64,000 bases of DNA from CADEDV01 sp048498035 (GTDB taxonomy: Bacteria; Bacteroidota; Bacteroidia; Chitinophagales; Chitinophagaceae). Below the pieces are notes generated by a model that ran no database searches, was not told the origin of the DNA, and saw only the letters and a list, made by a program, of their open reading frames with translations. Of this stretch, positions 44,548 to 54,597 are shown piece by piece (positions within the stretch are counted from its first letter, which is position 1; each line of letters starts with the position of its first letter). The stretch spans positions 91,728 to 155,727 of the forward strand of contig JBEHYT010000012.1 in the NCBI GenBank assembly GCA_048498035.1, read 5' to 3'. The translations under genes and the position numbers were made by a program.

Positions 44548-47500
44548 TTATTCGAAAAGTTTTGATTGTTCAGATGCTGGTACGGAAACAGATTTGCTTT
44601 CTCTTATCAGGCTATCCTTATTAGTAAGCAATCCAAGAGCCTGTTTATGGTCATCGCTACCAGCTGGCAACACTTCGCACAAAGAGGTAACTACCCGCCA
44701 GAAACTGCTTTCCGGATTGGATGCCACTTTATTAATGTACTCCAAAAGGTTCTTCCGGTTTGTTCCCTTATACAATGCCATTGCTTTATGTACATGGTCT
44801 ATCAGGTAGCTATTAGGCTTCTCTCCAAGATTTTTCTGTTCTTTTAACCTTTCCTGGAATCCGCCGAGGGTTTGCTTATTACCATTTTTAATAAGGATAT
44901 GCTCCGTGAATAATTCCTGTACATTAATACTTAACCCCACACGACTGAATTTGGCAGCGTCATCAAACTCACTTTCTGTAAAACCATACAACTGTAACCA
45001 ACCGATGTAGAACTTAGTAAAATCATCTCCATCAAATCCCTTCAATAATGCATTGAAAGCACTTTCCCTCGCCATCTCCAGTAACTCTGCAACTGTAACT
45101 TCACTACCGTCAGCTTTTTCAACTTTTTCGTATTTCCCAAATTCACTTACGGCTTGGCCAAAGCAAGCGGTCAATAAATCCGCACCTCTAAACCCAAGAC
45201 GGTATAAAAAATTTACTTCCGACGCAACTGTTTTTTCTATGGCCTTTTTCACATCTTTAAAATCTCCAAGCCCGATTTTAGAAGATGGCTTGCAAGAAAC
45301 TGTAACAGACGATTCTAAATATGCTTTGCCTTCTTTCAACCCACCTGTTGATTCAGTATCAACGGCCCAGCTGCCTGTTATATTCATTTTCGCATTTAGA
45401 ATCGAATTACACAATGTTGTCCATGCTTCAGTACTCTGATGAGCAAACATAATAGAAATAATATTTTTTGTCTGGTGTTCTAAAGCATCAAATATTTGAA
45501 GCAGCTTATTCTCAAAATGTAATTTTGCATTATTATTACTTCCAGTGTGATGATGCTTTAATGCAGTGCACTCATCTGACTTTGGAGTTAACGGGGTAGC
45601 AAAGTTTTGTGGATATAAATCTCCCAAAATTCTCTTTAACCATACATAAAAGAAATCGGATAAATCGGCATATGCAATTGCATCATAGTATGGCGGATCA
45701 GTAATTACAGCATCAATACTCTTTTTAGGAAATTGCTCTTTTTCTCCACTGGAAGCATTATTGCATTTTGATTCAAATTCAAACGATTCACTTTTGATAT
45801 AATCAACTATTTGTTCCAATTGACTTAAAGCTGCGCTTGTATAATTTGTGAAAGGGTTCATTTCCGGGTAATCAAATATCATTGGTAAAGACTGTCTGCC
45901 AAATAGTTTTTCAACTGTATCTTGTTGAATGTGCCAAGTGTTAAATGTTGAATATCTCATCGCAATTCTATCAACCAAAAGAGCCAGATAAGTTATAATA
46001 GCTGAATTGTATTCCCCGCTATTAGTATGTACTGAAAGAGATTTGATTCCCTTTACAAGAGCCATTAAGACTGTTAACTGTCTATTAGAAAAAAGGTCCC
46101 CCCAGGTATCAATTCCCCACAATGTGACCCATAAATTTCTTGAATCGCCTTTAATAATTTCTTCGTAAATATGTTCATTAGATTCAAGTGAATCGTTTAT
46201 TTTAATTTCAGTTTTAGTTGGAGCTCTATAAAGTTTTTCTTCTTTCCCTTCTTCAATTACAGCTATTAATTTAGTCGCTATTTCCTTTCTTTTAAATTGA
46301 CGTTTTAATTCCTCTGTATCGGTGATATTGCCGCAGCATGGGCATTCCAATTTTCTATTTTTTACCCAACCATCTTTTTCAAATTTTCCCTTTTTAATTT
46401 CAAGTTCGATAGTATTACCTTTTATTTTGGGGAAAAAATGCACCCACTTATTTTCGGATGTTCCTCGTCGCTTAGACAAATAAAACTGTTTCAACAGAGG
46501 AATCTTAGCCCTGCAACTTGGATTTGAACAAGTTGCAACACGACTCCAATAATATACGATTGGTTTTATTCCCCTCTCATTTGCTGGATACAAATGACCA
46601 ATATCCTTTTCTACTTCAACGAGCAATTTTCTTGCATAAAATTCAACATCGTATGATAAATGGTTAAGGAGTTCAACTTTTAAACCCTCAGTATCTGCAT
46701 GCTTTCCATTTATTTTACACCATTTAAGCAATTCATTTCTGCCGTATATTTTTTCAAATTCCTCTTTGCTATAAGTTATTGGCTTCCCAAATTGTTGCGG
46801 GTACTTTAAGCTGCATTGCTGAATAACGTGTGCCACAGGATTAATATCGTTACCATAACTTCGGCACCCTAATCTGGCAGCCTCTAACGGTATAGCACCA
46901 CCACCGGCAAAAGGGTCAAACACCTTTGGCATCTTGCCCAAAAAAGATTCAATAGCTTCATGCAGCTTAACTTCTTTTGCTTTTACGGCTTCAGTATGAA
47001 TATGCCGGTCGGGAGTGCTATATAAATCATCCTCGGCATCTTGTATGGCTTTGTAATGCTTATCAAAATCGGCAAAGAGTTCTTTTGCTGTTTTGCCGGA
47101 TGCAGCATTATGTGCCACCCATATGAGTTTACGGGCTTTCCCAATGATGTTTTCATCATTCTTATTATCCCATTTAATCAGGCTGGCATCTGAAAGCTGC
47201 TCTTTGGCATTGGTCGTTTTACCCGACTTCTCATTCTGAACATACTTGTCTGAAAACTTACCTATAAACATCATTAACCTGTTACGCAGGTTATCTTCCA
47301 TTTTGTCAATCGCTGAAGTATAGGGTATATCGTCATAAGGCTTATAGGGGTCTGTATTATTCTCCTGCCTTCCCAACAACAGTTTCACTGCGTCTTTAAA
47401 CGCTTCCGGGCAATTCACATCCAATGGGTCGGGTACAAGGCTGGCAAACACCACGGCCCGGCATACCGGGAGCGGTCGCCTGGCCCACCATAAATGCAAC

Positions 47501-47601
47501 GTGGAAATATGCCCATGCCGGATAGATTTATCTCTGACGCTTTCAGCCGATATTTCTTTTATCGGCATGGCCACTTCTATGAGTTTTTTTGGTTGTGTCA
47601 T
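44548..47601 (-). CDS. DUF1156-type adenine-specific DNA methyltransferase
   Basis: The 1017-residue protein has the DUF1156 N-terminus (RHGHISTLHLWWARRPLPVCRA), motif I VFDPFAGGGAIPLEAARLG near residue 230 and catalytic motif IV ITDPPYYDAIAYADLSDFF near 640. A zinc-ribbon-like insert between them carries CSNPSC and CPCC cysteine pairs. DPPY indicates N6-adenine methylation of DNA; the site is not deducible. Large size and the zinc insert match COG1743 enzymes of defence islands. The ATG overlaps the DUF262 stop by one base (TAATG), so translation is coupled. Confidence 0.93.
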   Translation of the reverse strand: MTQPKKLIEVAMPIKEISAESVRDKSIRHGHISTLHLWWARRPLPVCRAVVFASLVPDPLDVNCPEAFKDAVKLLLGRQENNTDPYKPYDDIPYTSAIDKMEDNLRNRLMMFIGKFSDKYVQNEKSGKTTNAKEQLSDASLIKWDNKNDENIIGKARKLIWVAHNAASGKTAKELFADFDKHYKAIQDAEDDLYSTPDRHIHTEAVKAKEVKLHEAIESFLGKMPKVFDPFAGGGAIPLEAARLGCRSYGNDINPVAHVIQQCSLKYPQQFGKPITYSKEEFEKIYGRNELLKWCKINGKHADTEGLKVELLNHLSYDVEFYARKLLVEVEKDIGHLYPANERGIKPIVYYWSRVATCSNPSCRAKIPLLKQFYLSKRRGTSENKWVHFFPKIKGNTIELEIKKGKFEKDGWVKNRKLECPCCGNITDTEELKRQFKRKEIATKLIAVIEEGKEEKLYRAPTKTEIKINDSLESNEHIYEEIIKGDSRNLWVTLWGIDTWGDLFSNRQLTVLMALVKGIKSLSVHTNSGEYNSAIITYLALLVDRIAMRYSTFNTWHIQQDTVEKLFGRQSLPMIFDYPEMNPFTNYTSAALSQLEQIVDYIKSESFEFESKCNNASSGEKEQFPKKSIDAVITDPPYYDAIAYADLSDFFYVWLKRILGDLYPQNFATPLTPKSDECTALKHHHTGSNNNAKLHFENKLLQIFDALEHQTKNIISIMFAHQSTEAWTTLCNSILNAKMNITGSWAVDTESTGGLKEGKAYLESSVTVSCKPSSKIGLGDFKDVKKAIEKTVASEVNFLYRLGFRGADLLTACFGQAVSEFGKYEKVEKADGSEVTVAELLEMARESAFNALLKGFDGDDFTKFYIGWLQLYGFTESEFDDAAKFSRVGLSINVQELFTEHILIKNGNKQTLGGFQERLKEQKNLGEKPNSYLIDHVHKAMALYKGTNRKNLLEYINKVASNPESSFWRVVTSLCEVLPAGSDDHKQALGLLTNKDSLIRESKSVSVPASEQSKLFE

Positions 47602-49268
47602 TATGCTTTTGTCAATAGATAATCAAATTTTTGTAATATCAGTTTTTTTCTCTCCTCAATAAACTGTTCAAAGTTGTCCAGCTTCCATAACTCAGGATTT
47701 TTGGGAATCAGATGCAAATCAAGATATGCCTCGTCTTTATCTGCAAACCATTCTTCAGCCGATGTAGCACCTTTGCCGCCAGCACCGTTTTCCTGCTTAC
47801 TAAGCAGCATCATATTGGCCAATTGGTCTCTTGCACCCTGTTTGTATCGCATCAAACTCCATCTGTCAGTATCGGGGTTATAGTCTTTTACTGTGCGTAA
47901 TAAGGACTGTGGAAAGATATGGTCAAGCTGCGGTTGATTTTGGGAATAGGCAGGCGTATAGTTAAAGCTATACCATAGGTTAAATAATAAATGTATACGT
48001 CTGTCAGTATAAGAAATGCTGAACAGATTATCTTTAGTAAGCTCTAAGCTTCTGTTGTCATCCCTGATTACTCCGTAAATATTTTGCTTTATAAAATCTC
48101 CATCATCCTTTATTTTTTTAACTGCCTTATCAATCAGGCTATCAGGGTTACCACTGAACGCACCCACCAGCATGGTACGTACCAGGTACTCGGCCCTCTC
48201 TTTTCCATGCAGCCATTTTTGAGGATAATGATACCGGAAATATATTAGGGGAATAAGTGTAAGGTAAGAAGTCAATACCTTGTCACTCTGGATAAAGGTT
48301 TTACCTCTGATAAAGTCCTTTACATCTTTTACAGCGTTTGCAATAGAAATCCAGTTGTCTTCTATTTTTTGTTTAGAATCGCCATCCCTGAATTTAGATA
48401 CTTCATAGCTTGCTCCTTTATCAAATAATACAAGACAGGCTTTTAAAACAAAATCCCTGCCGAAGGCGTAACCGTCTGTATTCAATTCATCTAATAGTGT
48501 TGTCATATTTTCATTGGCATCATCCCATGATGAAACCAGCAATGAAAACAGTAGGTCTGATTTATCTAATCTTGTCCCCCCGGAGTTTGCACGGATAAAT
48601 ATTTCAACTATATCATCTTCTGAATAGGCTTGTGGCCTGTCTATGCTGTCCACTTCCTGATACAGGATGTTTTCCTGCAGGCAAAAAACATTTCTTACGA
48701 GTTCAATATTCTCTTCCAGTCTGTCATCTTCTTTTGCATTCAACTGCCTTCCTGCTGTAGCCTGTATCTCATGTTTAAATTCTTTATTTCGCTTATCTGG
48801 AAAAACCAAAGAACTGAATTTTATCCAGGGGAAGCCTGGGGGATCTGCATAAAACTTAAACTCAAATCTTCTATCGTCCGGCGCTTTTAAGTCGCCGCTT
48901 AATAAATTAAAATATAGCTGCCTGCCGTTATAACTGCCTTTGAGCCCTATATACAAACTCTGCATCCGTTGCTGCCCATCCAGCACCAGCATTTTAGTGT
49001 TATCATTCACTGGAACATAAAAATCAAGCAATCGTAAATCGTCTTTCCAGTTATCTATAAATTTTCTGTGTTTAATCTGGCTTTGGTTTTTCCAGACGAG
49101 TAATGTACCAATCGGATACTCCCTCAATATGGAATCATACAGCCTTTCAATCTGGTCTTCACTCCATACAAATGGACGCTGTATATTGGGCAACCAAAAA
49201 CCACCGAGGTGGTCGGCGTTATTAATGTAATTGACAAACTTTCTAATCGTTTCTTTTTGGTTGTTCAT
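47601..49268 (-). CDS. DUF262 protein with C-terminal HNH/DUF1524-like nuclease domain (GmrSD-like)
   Basis: The 555-residue protein has the DUF262 ParB-like core: LPNIQRPFVWSEDQIERLYDS, YPIGTLLVW, MLVLDGQQRMQSLY (DGQQR motif near residue 100) and FIRANSGGTRLDKSDLLFSL. Near residue 455 LDHIFPQSLL and LANMMLLSKQENG form an HNH-type site as in GmrSD enzymes, which use NTP to cut modified DNA. It might act against modified phage DNA. Both domains look intact. Its ATG overlaps the nucleotidyltransferase stop (ATGA) and its stop overlaps the methylase ATG. Confidence 0.9.
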   Translation of the reverse strand: MNNQKETIRKFVNYINNADHLGGFWLPNIQRPFVWSEDQIERLYDSILREYPIGTLLVWKNQSQIKHRKFIDNWKDDLRLLDFYVPVNDNTKMLVLDGQQRMQSLYIGLKGSYNGRQLYFNLLSGDLKAPDDRRFEFKFYADPPGFPWIKFSSLVFPDKRNKEFKHEIQATAGRQLNAKEDDRLEENIELVRNVFCLQENILYQEVDSIDRPQAYSEDDIVEIFIRANSGGTRLDKSDLLFSLLVSSWDDANENMTTLLDELNTDGYAFGRDFVLKACLVLFDKGASYEVSKFRDGDSKQKIEDNWISIANAVKDVKDFIRGKTFIQSDKVLTSYLTLIPLIYFRYHYPQKWLHGKERAEYLVRTMLVGAFSGNPDSLIDKAVKKIKDDGDFIKQNIYGVIRDDNRSLELTKDNLFSISYTDRRIHLLFNLWYSFNYTPAYSQNQPQLDHIFPQSLLRTVKDYNPDTDRWSLMRYKQGARDQLANMMLLSKQENGAGGKGATSAEEWFADKDEAYLDLHLIPKNPELWKLDNFEQFIEERKKLILQKFDYLLTKA

Positions 49269-50131
49269 ACTTCAGTACTTTCTGTAAAACCTTGTTTTAG
49301 TTGTCGAAGCATCAGCACATTATCTTCTATAGTATTCTCAAAATACTCTCTCATTATTACCGCCATATTACTTTTCGCTGAATCTTCGGTATTTGTTTCC
49401 AATATTCCGGCAATTCTGCTAAACAGTTTTTCATTCTCAATGGCTATTTTTTTCATTTCCCTCCCCATTACCCTTGCGGCGATATGTTTTAAGTCTACAT
49501 TTTCATCACTGAATAAATCATGATGATTACTCCAGATTTCCTCATCATGCATATCAAAGAAATGATTTAATATATCGCTTATATCTTTTATGTCGTCTCT
49601 TCTTACCTCAGGACGGTCATCCCATGCCAGCAATTTCAGCAATACAATACCCGGTAGCGTACTGAATTTAAAAGTATGCCCATCTTCCAGTTCCAGTTGC
49701 GGGAGGCCGCTGTTATATACTTCTTTAAATCCAGGAACATCTACTGAAGTATACCCAGTTCCTTTAATGGTTACCCTGGCATTCTCATCCTCTATTGCGC
49801 CGAAGGGCAGCAAATCCACCTCAAGTCCATCCTTTATAAGAACAAATGCATTATCTTTTGATGGTACGAAGTCTTCCTGACTTATCAAATATTCTTTTAG
49901 TTGTTCATATATCCCCTTGTCATTTATAAGCACTGCAAAATCAATATCCGCTGTCGTTCTTCGGGGAGCAATACGGTTTATTCCGCTCATCCAAACATTT
50001 CTTGCTACAGCACCTATCAGATAAAAATCAATACCGAATTTGGTAAATCCTCTTTCTAATGCTGCAAGCATTTCCGACATGCCCTGCTGTTGCCTTAAAT
50101 GCTCATAATTTATTTTGTAAGAACTCATCAT
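49265..50131 (-). CDS. AbiEii-like nucleotidyltransferase (toxin-type)
   Basis: The product of about 288 residues belongs to the nucleotidyltransferase superfamily. FYLIGAVARNVWMSG is followed by RRTTADIDFAVLIND (the G-x-x-x-R and D-x-D pattern), then GLEVDLLPFGAIED with the third Asp. This is the AbiEii/DUF1814 type. ATG 50131 (or 50128) gives MMSSYKINYEHL; the frame is open to 50167. The start overlaps the antitoxin-like gene by about 28 bases, typical of type IV toxin-antitoxin pairs. In AbiE the partner toxin modifies tRNA-type substrates; the target here is unknown. It sits within the methylase operon, an unusual place. Confidence 0.85.
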   Translation of the reverse strand: MMSSYKINYEHLRQQQGMSEMLAALERGFTKFGIDFYLIGAVARNVWMSGINRIAPRRTTADIDFAVLINDKGIYEQLKEYLISQEDFVPSKDNAFVLIKDGLEVDLLPFGAIEDENARVTIKGTGYTSVDVPGFKEVYNSGLPQLELEDGHTFKFSTLPGIVLLKLLAWDDRPEVRRDDIKDISDILNHFFDMHDEEIWSNHHDLFSDENVDLKHIAARVMGREMKKIAIENEKLFSRIAGILETNTEDSAKSNMAVIMREYFENTIEDNVLMLRQLKQGFTESTEV

Positions 50132-51128
50132 ATATCTTTTGTGCAGTCTCGATACATCGCCTATCACCGGTATTCATCAAATCTGTATAAGCCAGCAAAG
50201 GAGGTACTGCGACATCAAATGCAGTATATGCATGATTGTCCAATTTCTCTTGATACCAGAATTTCTGATAGGCTTTTACATTACCTTTTTCATCAGGTAT
50301 TAATCTGTAGTTTTTTATCAATTCACTTCTTGTTTCGGTTGTGTATATAGTGAGTTCTCCAGGTTGCAGGTAATTGGTTAATAAATGTCCAGCAGGCTCG
50401 CCCCCCCATAAAGTTTTGCCCATCAAAAGTGGGACGGTAGTCCAGTTATTAAAATCTTCTTCTCTCAGGAAACGGAATGTGCCAATCATTAAAGCTGGTT
50501 TCAATCTTTCTTCATAAGCTACCATCCACTTTTGCAACAGCTCTTTTTTGTTATTCAGCCTGAATATTTGATCTCTTACCTCAATTAAAAAGTTTAGTTC
50601 TTTTAGGCCATTCATTACATAGTTTATATTTCCTAAAGCCACATGGGTAATATTGGCGATTTCACGGTAACGTAGTTGTAAAAGTTGTTCATCGAGCAAA
50701 AAATGAAACAAAACTTTAAGACCCGTTTTGGTGAAAGCCCTGTTTCCTTTTTCCGTTGCAGGTGGAATGGGTTTTTGTCCATCCAGCCATACCATTATTC
50801 CTTTATGCTGTAAATAGATATTTCCATTTGCTTCAAGATAGGCGATATGCTTCTGCCGGAGTTCTTCTTTGATTTTCGGGAATAGGCGATTAGCCACCAC
50901 TAATAGCGGTCCGAAGCGGTCCGCTTGTTCAATAATTTTGGGTAGTTGGTGATTCCTTAGCTCTTGTCGTATTTCAGTGTTTAATTTCACTTGCTGGTTA
51001 TCGAAGAAAAATTCAACCTGTCCATCCACTTCGCCCGGCCCAATATTTTCCCATTTGCCGGTGATACCGGCATTCTGCTGAAGGTTTTCCAGCGCAAGGT
51101 GGATTATTTCGTTTTCTATCATGTTCAT
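50103..51128 (-). CDS. AbiEi-like antitoxin / winged-helix regulator
   Basis: The product of about 341 residues has LPKIIEQADRFGPLLVVANRLFPKIKEELRQKHIAYLEANGN in its middle, a winged-helix-like part (LLQLRYREIANITHVALGNINYVMNGLKELNFL) and a C-terminal domain with PLLMGKTLWGGEPAG-like sequence. These are features of Bacteroidota proteins labelled type IV AbiEi-family antitoxin. ATG 51128 or 51122 is preferred; the frame opens at ATG 51158. It lies about 50 bases downstream of the helicase stop and overlaps the nucleotidyltransferase gene. Besides neutralising the partner it may bind DNA. Confidence 0.78.
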   Translation of the reverse strand: MNMIENEIIHLALENLQQNAGITGKWENIGPGEVDGQVEFFFDNQQVKLNTEIRQELRNHQLPKIIEQADRFGPLLVVANRLFPKIKEELRQKHIAYLEANGNIYLQHKGIMVWLDGQKPIPPATEKGNRAFTKTGLKVLFHFLLDEQLLQLRYREIANITHVALGNINYVMNGLKELNFLIEVRDQIFRLNNKKELLQKWMVAYEERLKPALMIGTFRFLREEDFNNWTTVPLLMGKTLWGGEPAGHLLTNYLQPGELTIYTTETRSELIKNYRLIPDEKGNVKAYQKFWYQEKLDNHAYTAFDVAVPPLLAYTDLMNTGDRRCIETAQKIYDEFLQNKL

Positions 51129-51177
51129 TCGTTTACTTTGTCCACGGCCCGTGAACAATAAATAATTGTGAACGAAT

Positions 51178-54100
51178 TTAGCTATTTATTTTGGATTTCC
51201 ACTCCTCCATAGGCAGAAAATACTGTATCCCTTTGGTTTTCAGCTCAAATTTGAGGGCTTTGGCCGGGTTTTGGAGGCGGAAAAGGTCTGGCTGGCTCTT
51301 ACAGTTCATAACAATATAAAGCCAGGCAGCGTCTCCCAACTGGGCCAGCCGGTTCATCTCATTCTCGCTCAGCATCACGCTGCCATCCGCCCCGCTGCGA
51401 CCTTTTACCTCGATATATCGCTTAATTTCCTCCGGACTGATGCTCCGGATGTCGTAGCCCTCGTTATTGGCACTGACATCGGTGGGTTTCCAGCCCATTT
51501 TCCGCTCAAATTCCATCGCTTCCTGCATGGCAATGGCTTCGGCCTCATCATCCCGACTCATGCCATAATGGCCCTTATATTCAACCTGGGTGAGTGGTAC
51601 AACATAGGCGCAACCCAAGACCTCCGGAGCTTTGGGGTTCAACTGGGTCATTAGTTCCAGGTCATCTAAACGGCTTTTCTTTTTCCGTTGCAGTTCCACC
51701 AGCCGTTCCTGTTTTTTTACCAGTTTTTCAGAAACCCTGGGGTCGGTAAACAGTTTGCCCTGCATTTCATTTATCTGCGCACTCAGGTCGGTAATAACCT
51801 GGGTAAAGGCAGATTCCAGGTAGAATTTTCGGTCCGCAGTATCTTTTTGTACATGTGTTTTGGTGTCTTCGAATTGCTGCAGCGTTATATTTTCAAAGCT
51901 CCATTGTATGACTTCATTATTGCTGACCACCGGTGGTGGCTCGATAGGCTTTGCAAACTCATTGGGTGCATGCAGGTCAATGAACTTGGCAGGAGAGGTC
52001 AGGTGAAACTGCCCGTCATTTGTCTGGTAAACCATCACCAGTCTTTCATCCGCAATGCTATCATCCTTTTTCCTGTCCCGGTTGTCTATTATCTGCGATT
52101 TTACAAAAAAGGCAAAATAACTTTCCTTATCATCCGGTGAAATCAGCACTGTACCTTTCAGCATATCTTCCCGGAATTGATTCCGCACAACCGTCACCAG
52201 GCTATCAAATACCTGGTTGCCCGGATTGATATAATGCACTTTGCCCAAGTCATAGGAGTTTTGATAATCGAGGAAAATCTGTTTATCAAAACAAAACTGA
52301 ATAGACCTGAGTGCATCATAGTGTATACGGTAGGTATCCCTCAATTCTGTTATCACGGATTCGGGCATCTTGTCAATCCGGTAAATTGATTTTCGTAATT
52401 CCGTGAATTCTCCACCAATATGGTTAAACGCCTTTTCAAAGAACAGACGGATATAAATCGGCTGTAATCTTTTCTCATCCGAATTTTCCTTCAATATCCT
52501 GGCATCTCTGTAATCCACCACAGTATGCGCCATTCGTTCCTTTTGCTCTTCCACTTTTTCCTTTATCTTTTCTGCAGATAAGGCTTCGATGGCATCCGTA
52601 TATGCATTTTCCTTCCCTTCAAAGATGGCCTGGATAATATCCGACATTCTCACATTCTCGAACACATCCTGGATAACATCATATACCCGGTCGTCGCCCA
52701 TACTCTCCCGGATAATTTCCAGCTTAGTAAGGAGTCGCTCCAGCACTTTACCTTCTTTCGTATTGCTGGCGACCATATTAAATACTAACACATCCTGCTT
52801 CTGGCCATAACGATGAATACGCCCCATACGCTGTTCAAGTCGGTTGGGATTCCAGGGCATGTCCCAGTTAATGAGCAGCCTGCAGAACTGAAGGTTAATA
52901 CCTTCCCCTGCAGCATCTGTTGCAATTAATATCTGTGTATCCGGTTTGGCGAAAGCCCATTGTGCATGTCTTCTCTCATCAACATTTTTTCCACCATGAA
53001 TGGTTTCTACCTTATAACCCCCGCTCTTAGTCAACCGTTCTTCGAGATAGGTCAGTGTGTCTTTATGCTCGGTAAAAAGCACCAGCTTTTCACCATTTTC
53101 CAATACACCATAATCTTTAAGTAAGGATTGCAGTTGCTGAAACTTTTTTTCTTCCTGTCTCCGGTTGTAAAGTGCCTGGGCCATATCAAACAGCCGCTTT
53201 ACTTCCTTCGCTTCTTCCTGAATCTCCTGGATGCTCTTGGCTGTGGTAAAAAGTTTGAACTTCCTGGGGTCAGATAAAATATCTTCCAATGCACTTCTTT
53301 CCTCATCCTCCAATTCTTCGTAGTCTTCAATATCATCCACATCAAATCCTTCCAGTCTGTGTCGTTGTGTCCATAGGTTGGGATTTTTATTCACTTCATC
53401 CACAATTCCCTGTAGGGCCTTCCACCTGCGCTCTAATGTATTCTTAATGGCGAAGATGGAACTGACCAGCCTTCGTTGCATAACGGTAAGGGCCAGCGAA
53501 ACGTGAATATTTTTTGTTTCAGACGCTTCCTCTTTCTTCTTGGTGAGGTATTTAGTTACGGCATCGTACAATTCTTTTTCTTCCGGAGTAAGCTCGTAGG
53601 ATACAGTTCTCGTGTACCTGTTTTTGTACAAGGGTTTTCCTTCCCAATCCTTCATATCCTCTTTGAGCCTGCGGATAAAGAATTTATTACTGCCATCCTT
53701 TTCCAATTCTTTTATTCGGGTGGTGGCTATATCTTCTGTCGCAAAAATATCTTCATCTAATAGTTGCAGTAATTTCTTGAAAGTGTCTGTCCGGCCACGG
53801 TGGGGGGTGGCGGTTAACAAAAGAATATGCTCACATTGTTGTGAAAGAACCTGCGCTGCTTTGTATCGCTGGGATAAATATTGTTTCGCACCATAGTCAT
53901 AAGCGGAGAGTTTATGGCACTCATCGAATACAATCAAATCCCAATGGGAGTTGCTGGCTACTTCCAGTACATCCTGCCGGGATATGAAATCTATTGAAGT
54001 CACAATCCGGTTAGCTGTATGGAAAACGGTAGGGTCGGAAGAAAATGTACTCCGGTTCACCAGGGTAAAGGGCATATTGAATTTTACACCCATTTCATCT

Positions 54101-54594
54101 TCCTGCCATTGTTTGGTTAATCCGCCTGGTGTTACTATCAATACTCTTTCTACCTGTCCTCTCATCAATAATTCCTTAATAAGCAGACCAGTCATAATTG
54201 TTTTACCAGCACCCGTATCATCTGCCAGGAGGAATCGGATTTTTGGTAAAGGCAATAAGAATTTATAAACGGCCTCCACCTGGTGAGGTAAGGGGTCTAC
54301 AATACTACAGTTTACAGCGAAAAGCGGGTCAAACTGGTACGCAGTGTTGATACGTTCTGCTTCTGCAAAGAGTGCAAACCGGTTGGGGTCACCTTTGAAA
54401 TTAAACGACCCCTCTGCTGTTAGTACTTCCAGTTTCGAAAACTCTTCAGCAGTCACCACTTTCGAGTTACTCTTGTTCGAGTTGACCCCAGTATATTTAA
54501 TGGACACCATATTGCCCAATGACTGAATGTGGTTCACAGTAACCGGTTCTGCCGGGATAAGGTTTTTGACGATTTGTCCTTGTTCTACGGCCAT
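51178..54594 (-). CDS. SNF2/RapA-like superfamily 2 helicase with DUF3883 domain
   Basis: The 1138-residue protein has all SF2 motifs: FLLADDTGAGKTIMTG (Walker A, about residue 125), LIVFDECHKLSA (DECH, about 224), LLLTATPHRGRTDT, LVLFTEHKDTLTYLEE, ATDAAGEGINLQ and MGRIHRYGQKQDV. A coiled-coil part (about 920-980) and a C-terminal DUF3883 domain follow with GYDIRSISPE and RYIEVKGRSG; DUF3883 is related to PD-(D/E)XK nucleases, and the Asp...Glu-x-Lys triad is visible. Similar helicases drive DNA translocation in DISARM and related systems. The gene begins 3 bases after the XRE regulator stop, so they share a transcript. Confidence 0.93.
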   Translation of the reverse strand: MAVEQGQIVKNLIPAEPVTVNHIQSLGNMVSIKYTGVNSNKSNSKVVTAEEFSKLEVLTAEGSFNFKGDPNRFALFAEAERINTAYQFDPLFAVNCSIVDPLPHQVEAVYKFLLPLPKIRFLLADDTGAGKTIMTGLLIKELLMRGQVERVLIVTPGGLTKQWQEDEMGVKFNMPFTLVNRSTFSSDPTVFHTANRIVTSIDFISRQDVLEVASNSHWDLIVFDECHKLSAYDYGAKQYLSQRYKAAQVLSQQCEHILLLTATPHRGRTDTFKKLLQLLDEDIFATEDIATTRIKELEKDGSNKFFIRRLKEDMKDWEGKPLYKNRYTRTVSYELTPEEKELYDAVTKYLTKKKEEASETKNIHVSLALTVMQRRLVSSIFAIKNTLERRWKALQGIVDEVNKNPNLWTQRHRLEGFDVDDIEDYEELEDEERSALEDILSDPRKFKLFTTAKSIQEIQEEAKEVKRLFDMAQALYNRRQEEKKFQQLQSLLKDYGVLENGEKLVLFTEHKDTLTYLEERLTKSGGYKVETIHGGKNVDERRHAQWAFAKPDTQILIATDAAGEGINLQFCRLLINWDMPWNPNRLEQRMGRIHRYGQKQDVLVFNMVASNTKEGKVLERLLTKLEIIRESMGDDRVYDVIQDVFENVRMSDIIQAIFEGKENAYTDAIEALSAEKIKEKVEEQKERMAHTVVDYRDARILKENSDEKRLQPIYIRLFFEKAFNHIGGEFTELRKSIYRIDKMPESVITELRDTYRIHYDALRSIQFCFDKQIFLDYQNSYDLGKVHYINPGNQVFDSLVTVVRNQFREDMLKGTVLISPDDKESYFAFFVKSQIIDNRDRKKDDSIADERLVMVYQTNDGQFHLTSPAKFIDLHAPNEFAKPIEPPPVVSNNEVIQWSFENITLQQFEDTKTHVQKDTADRKFYLESAFTQVITDLSAQINEMQGKLFTDPRVSEKLVKKQERLVELQRKKKSRLDDLELMTQLNPKAPEVLGCAYVVPLTQVEYKGHYGMSRDDEAEAIAMQEAMEFERKMGWKPTDVSANNEGYDIRSISPEEIKRYIEVKGRSGADGSVMLSENEMNRLAQLGDAAWLYIVMNCKSQPDLFRLQNPAKALKFELKTKGIQYFLPMEEWKSKINS

Positions 54595-54597
54595 AAA

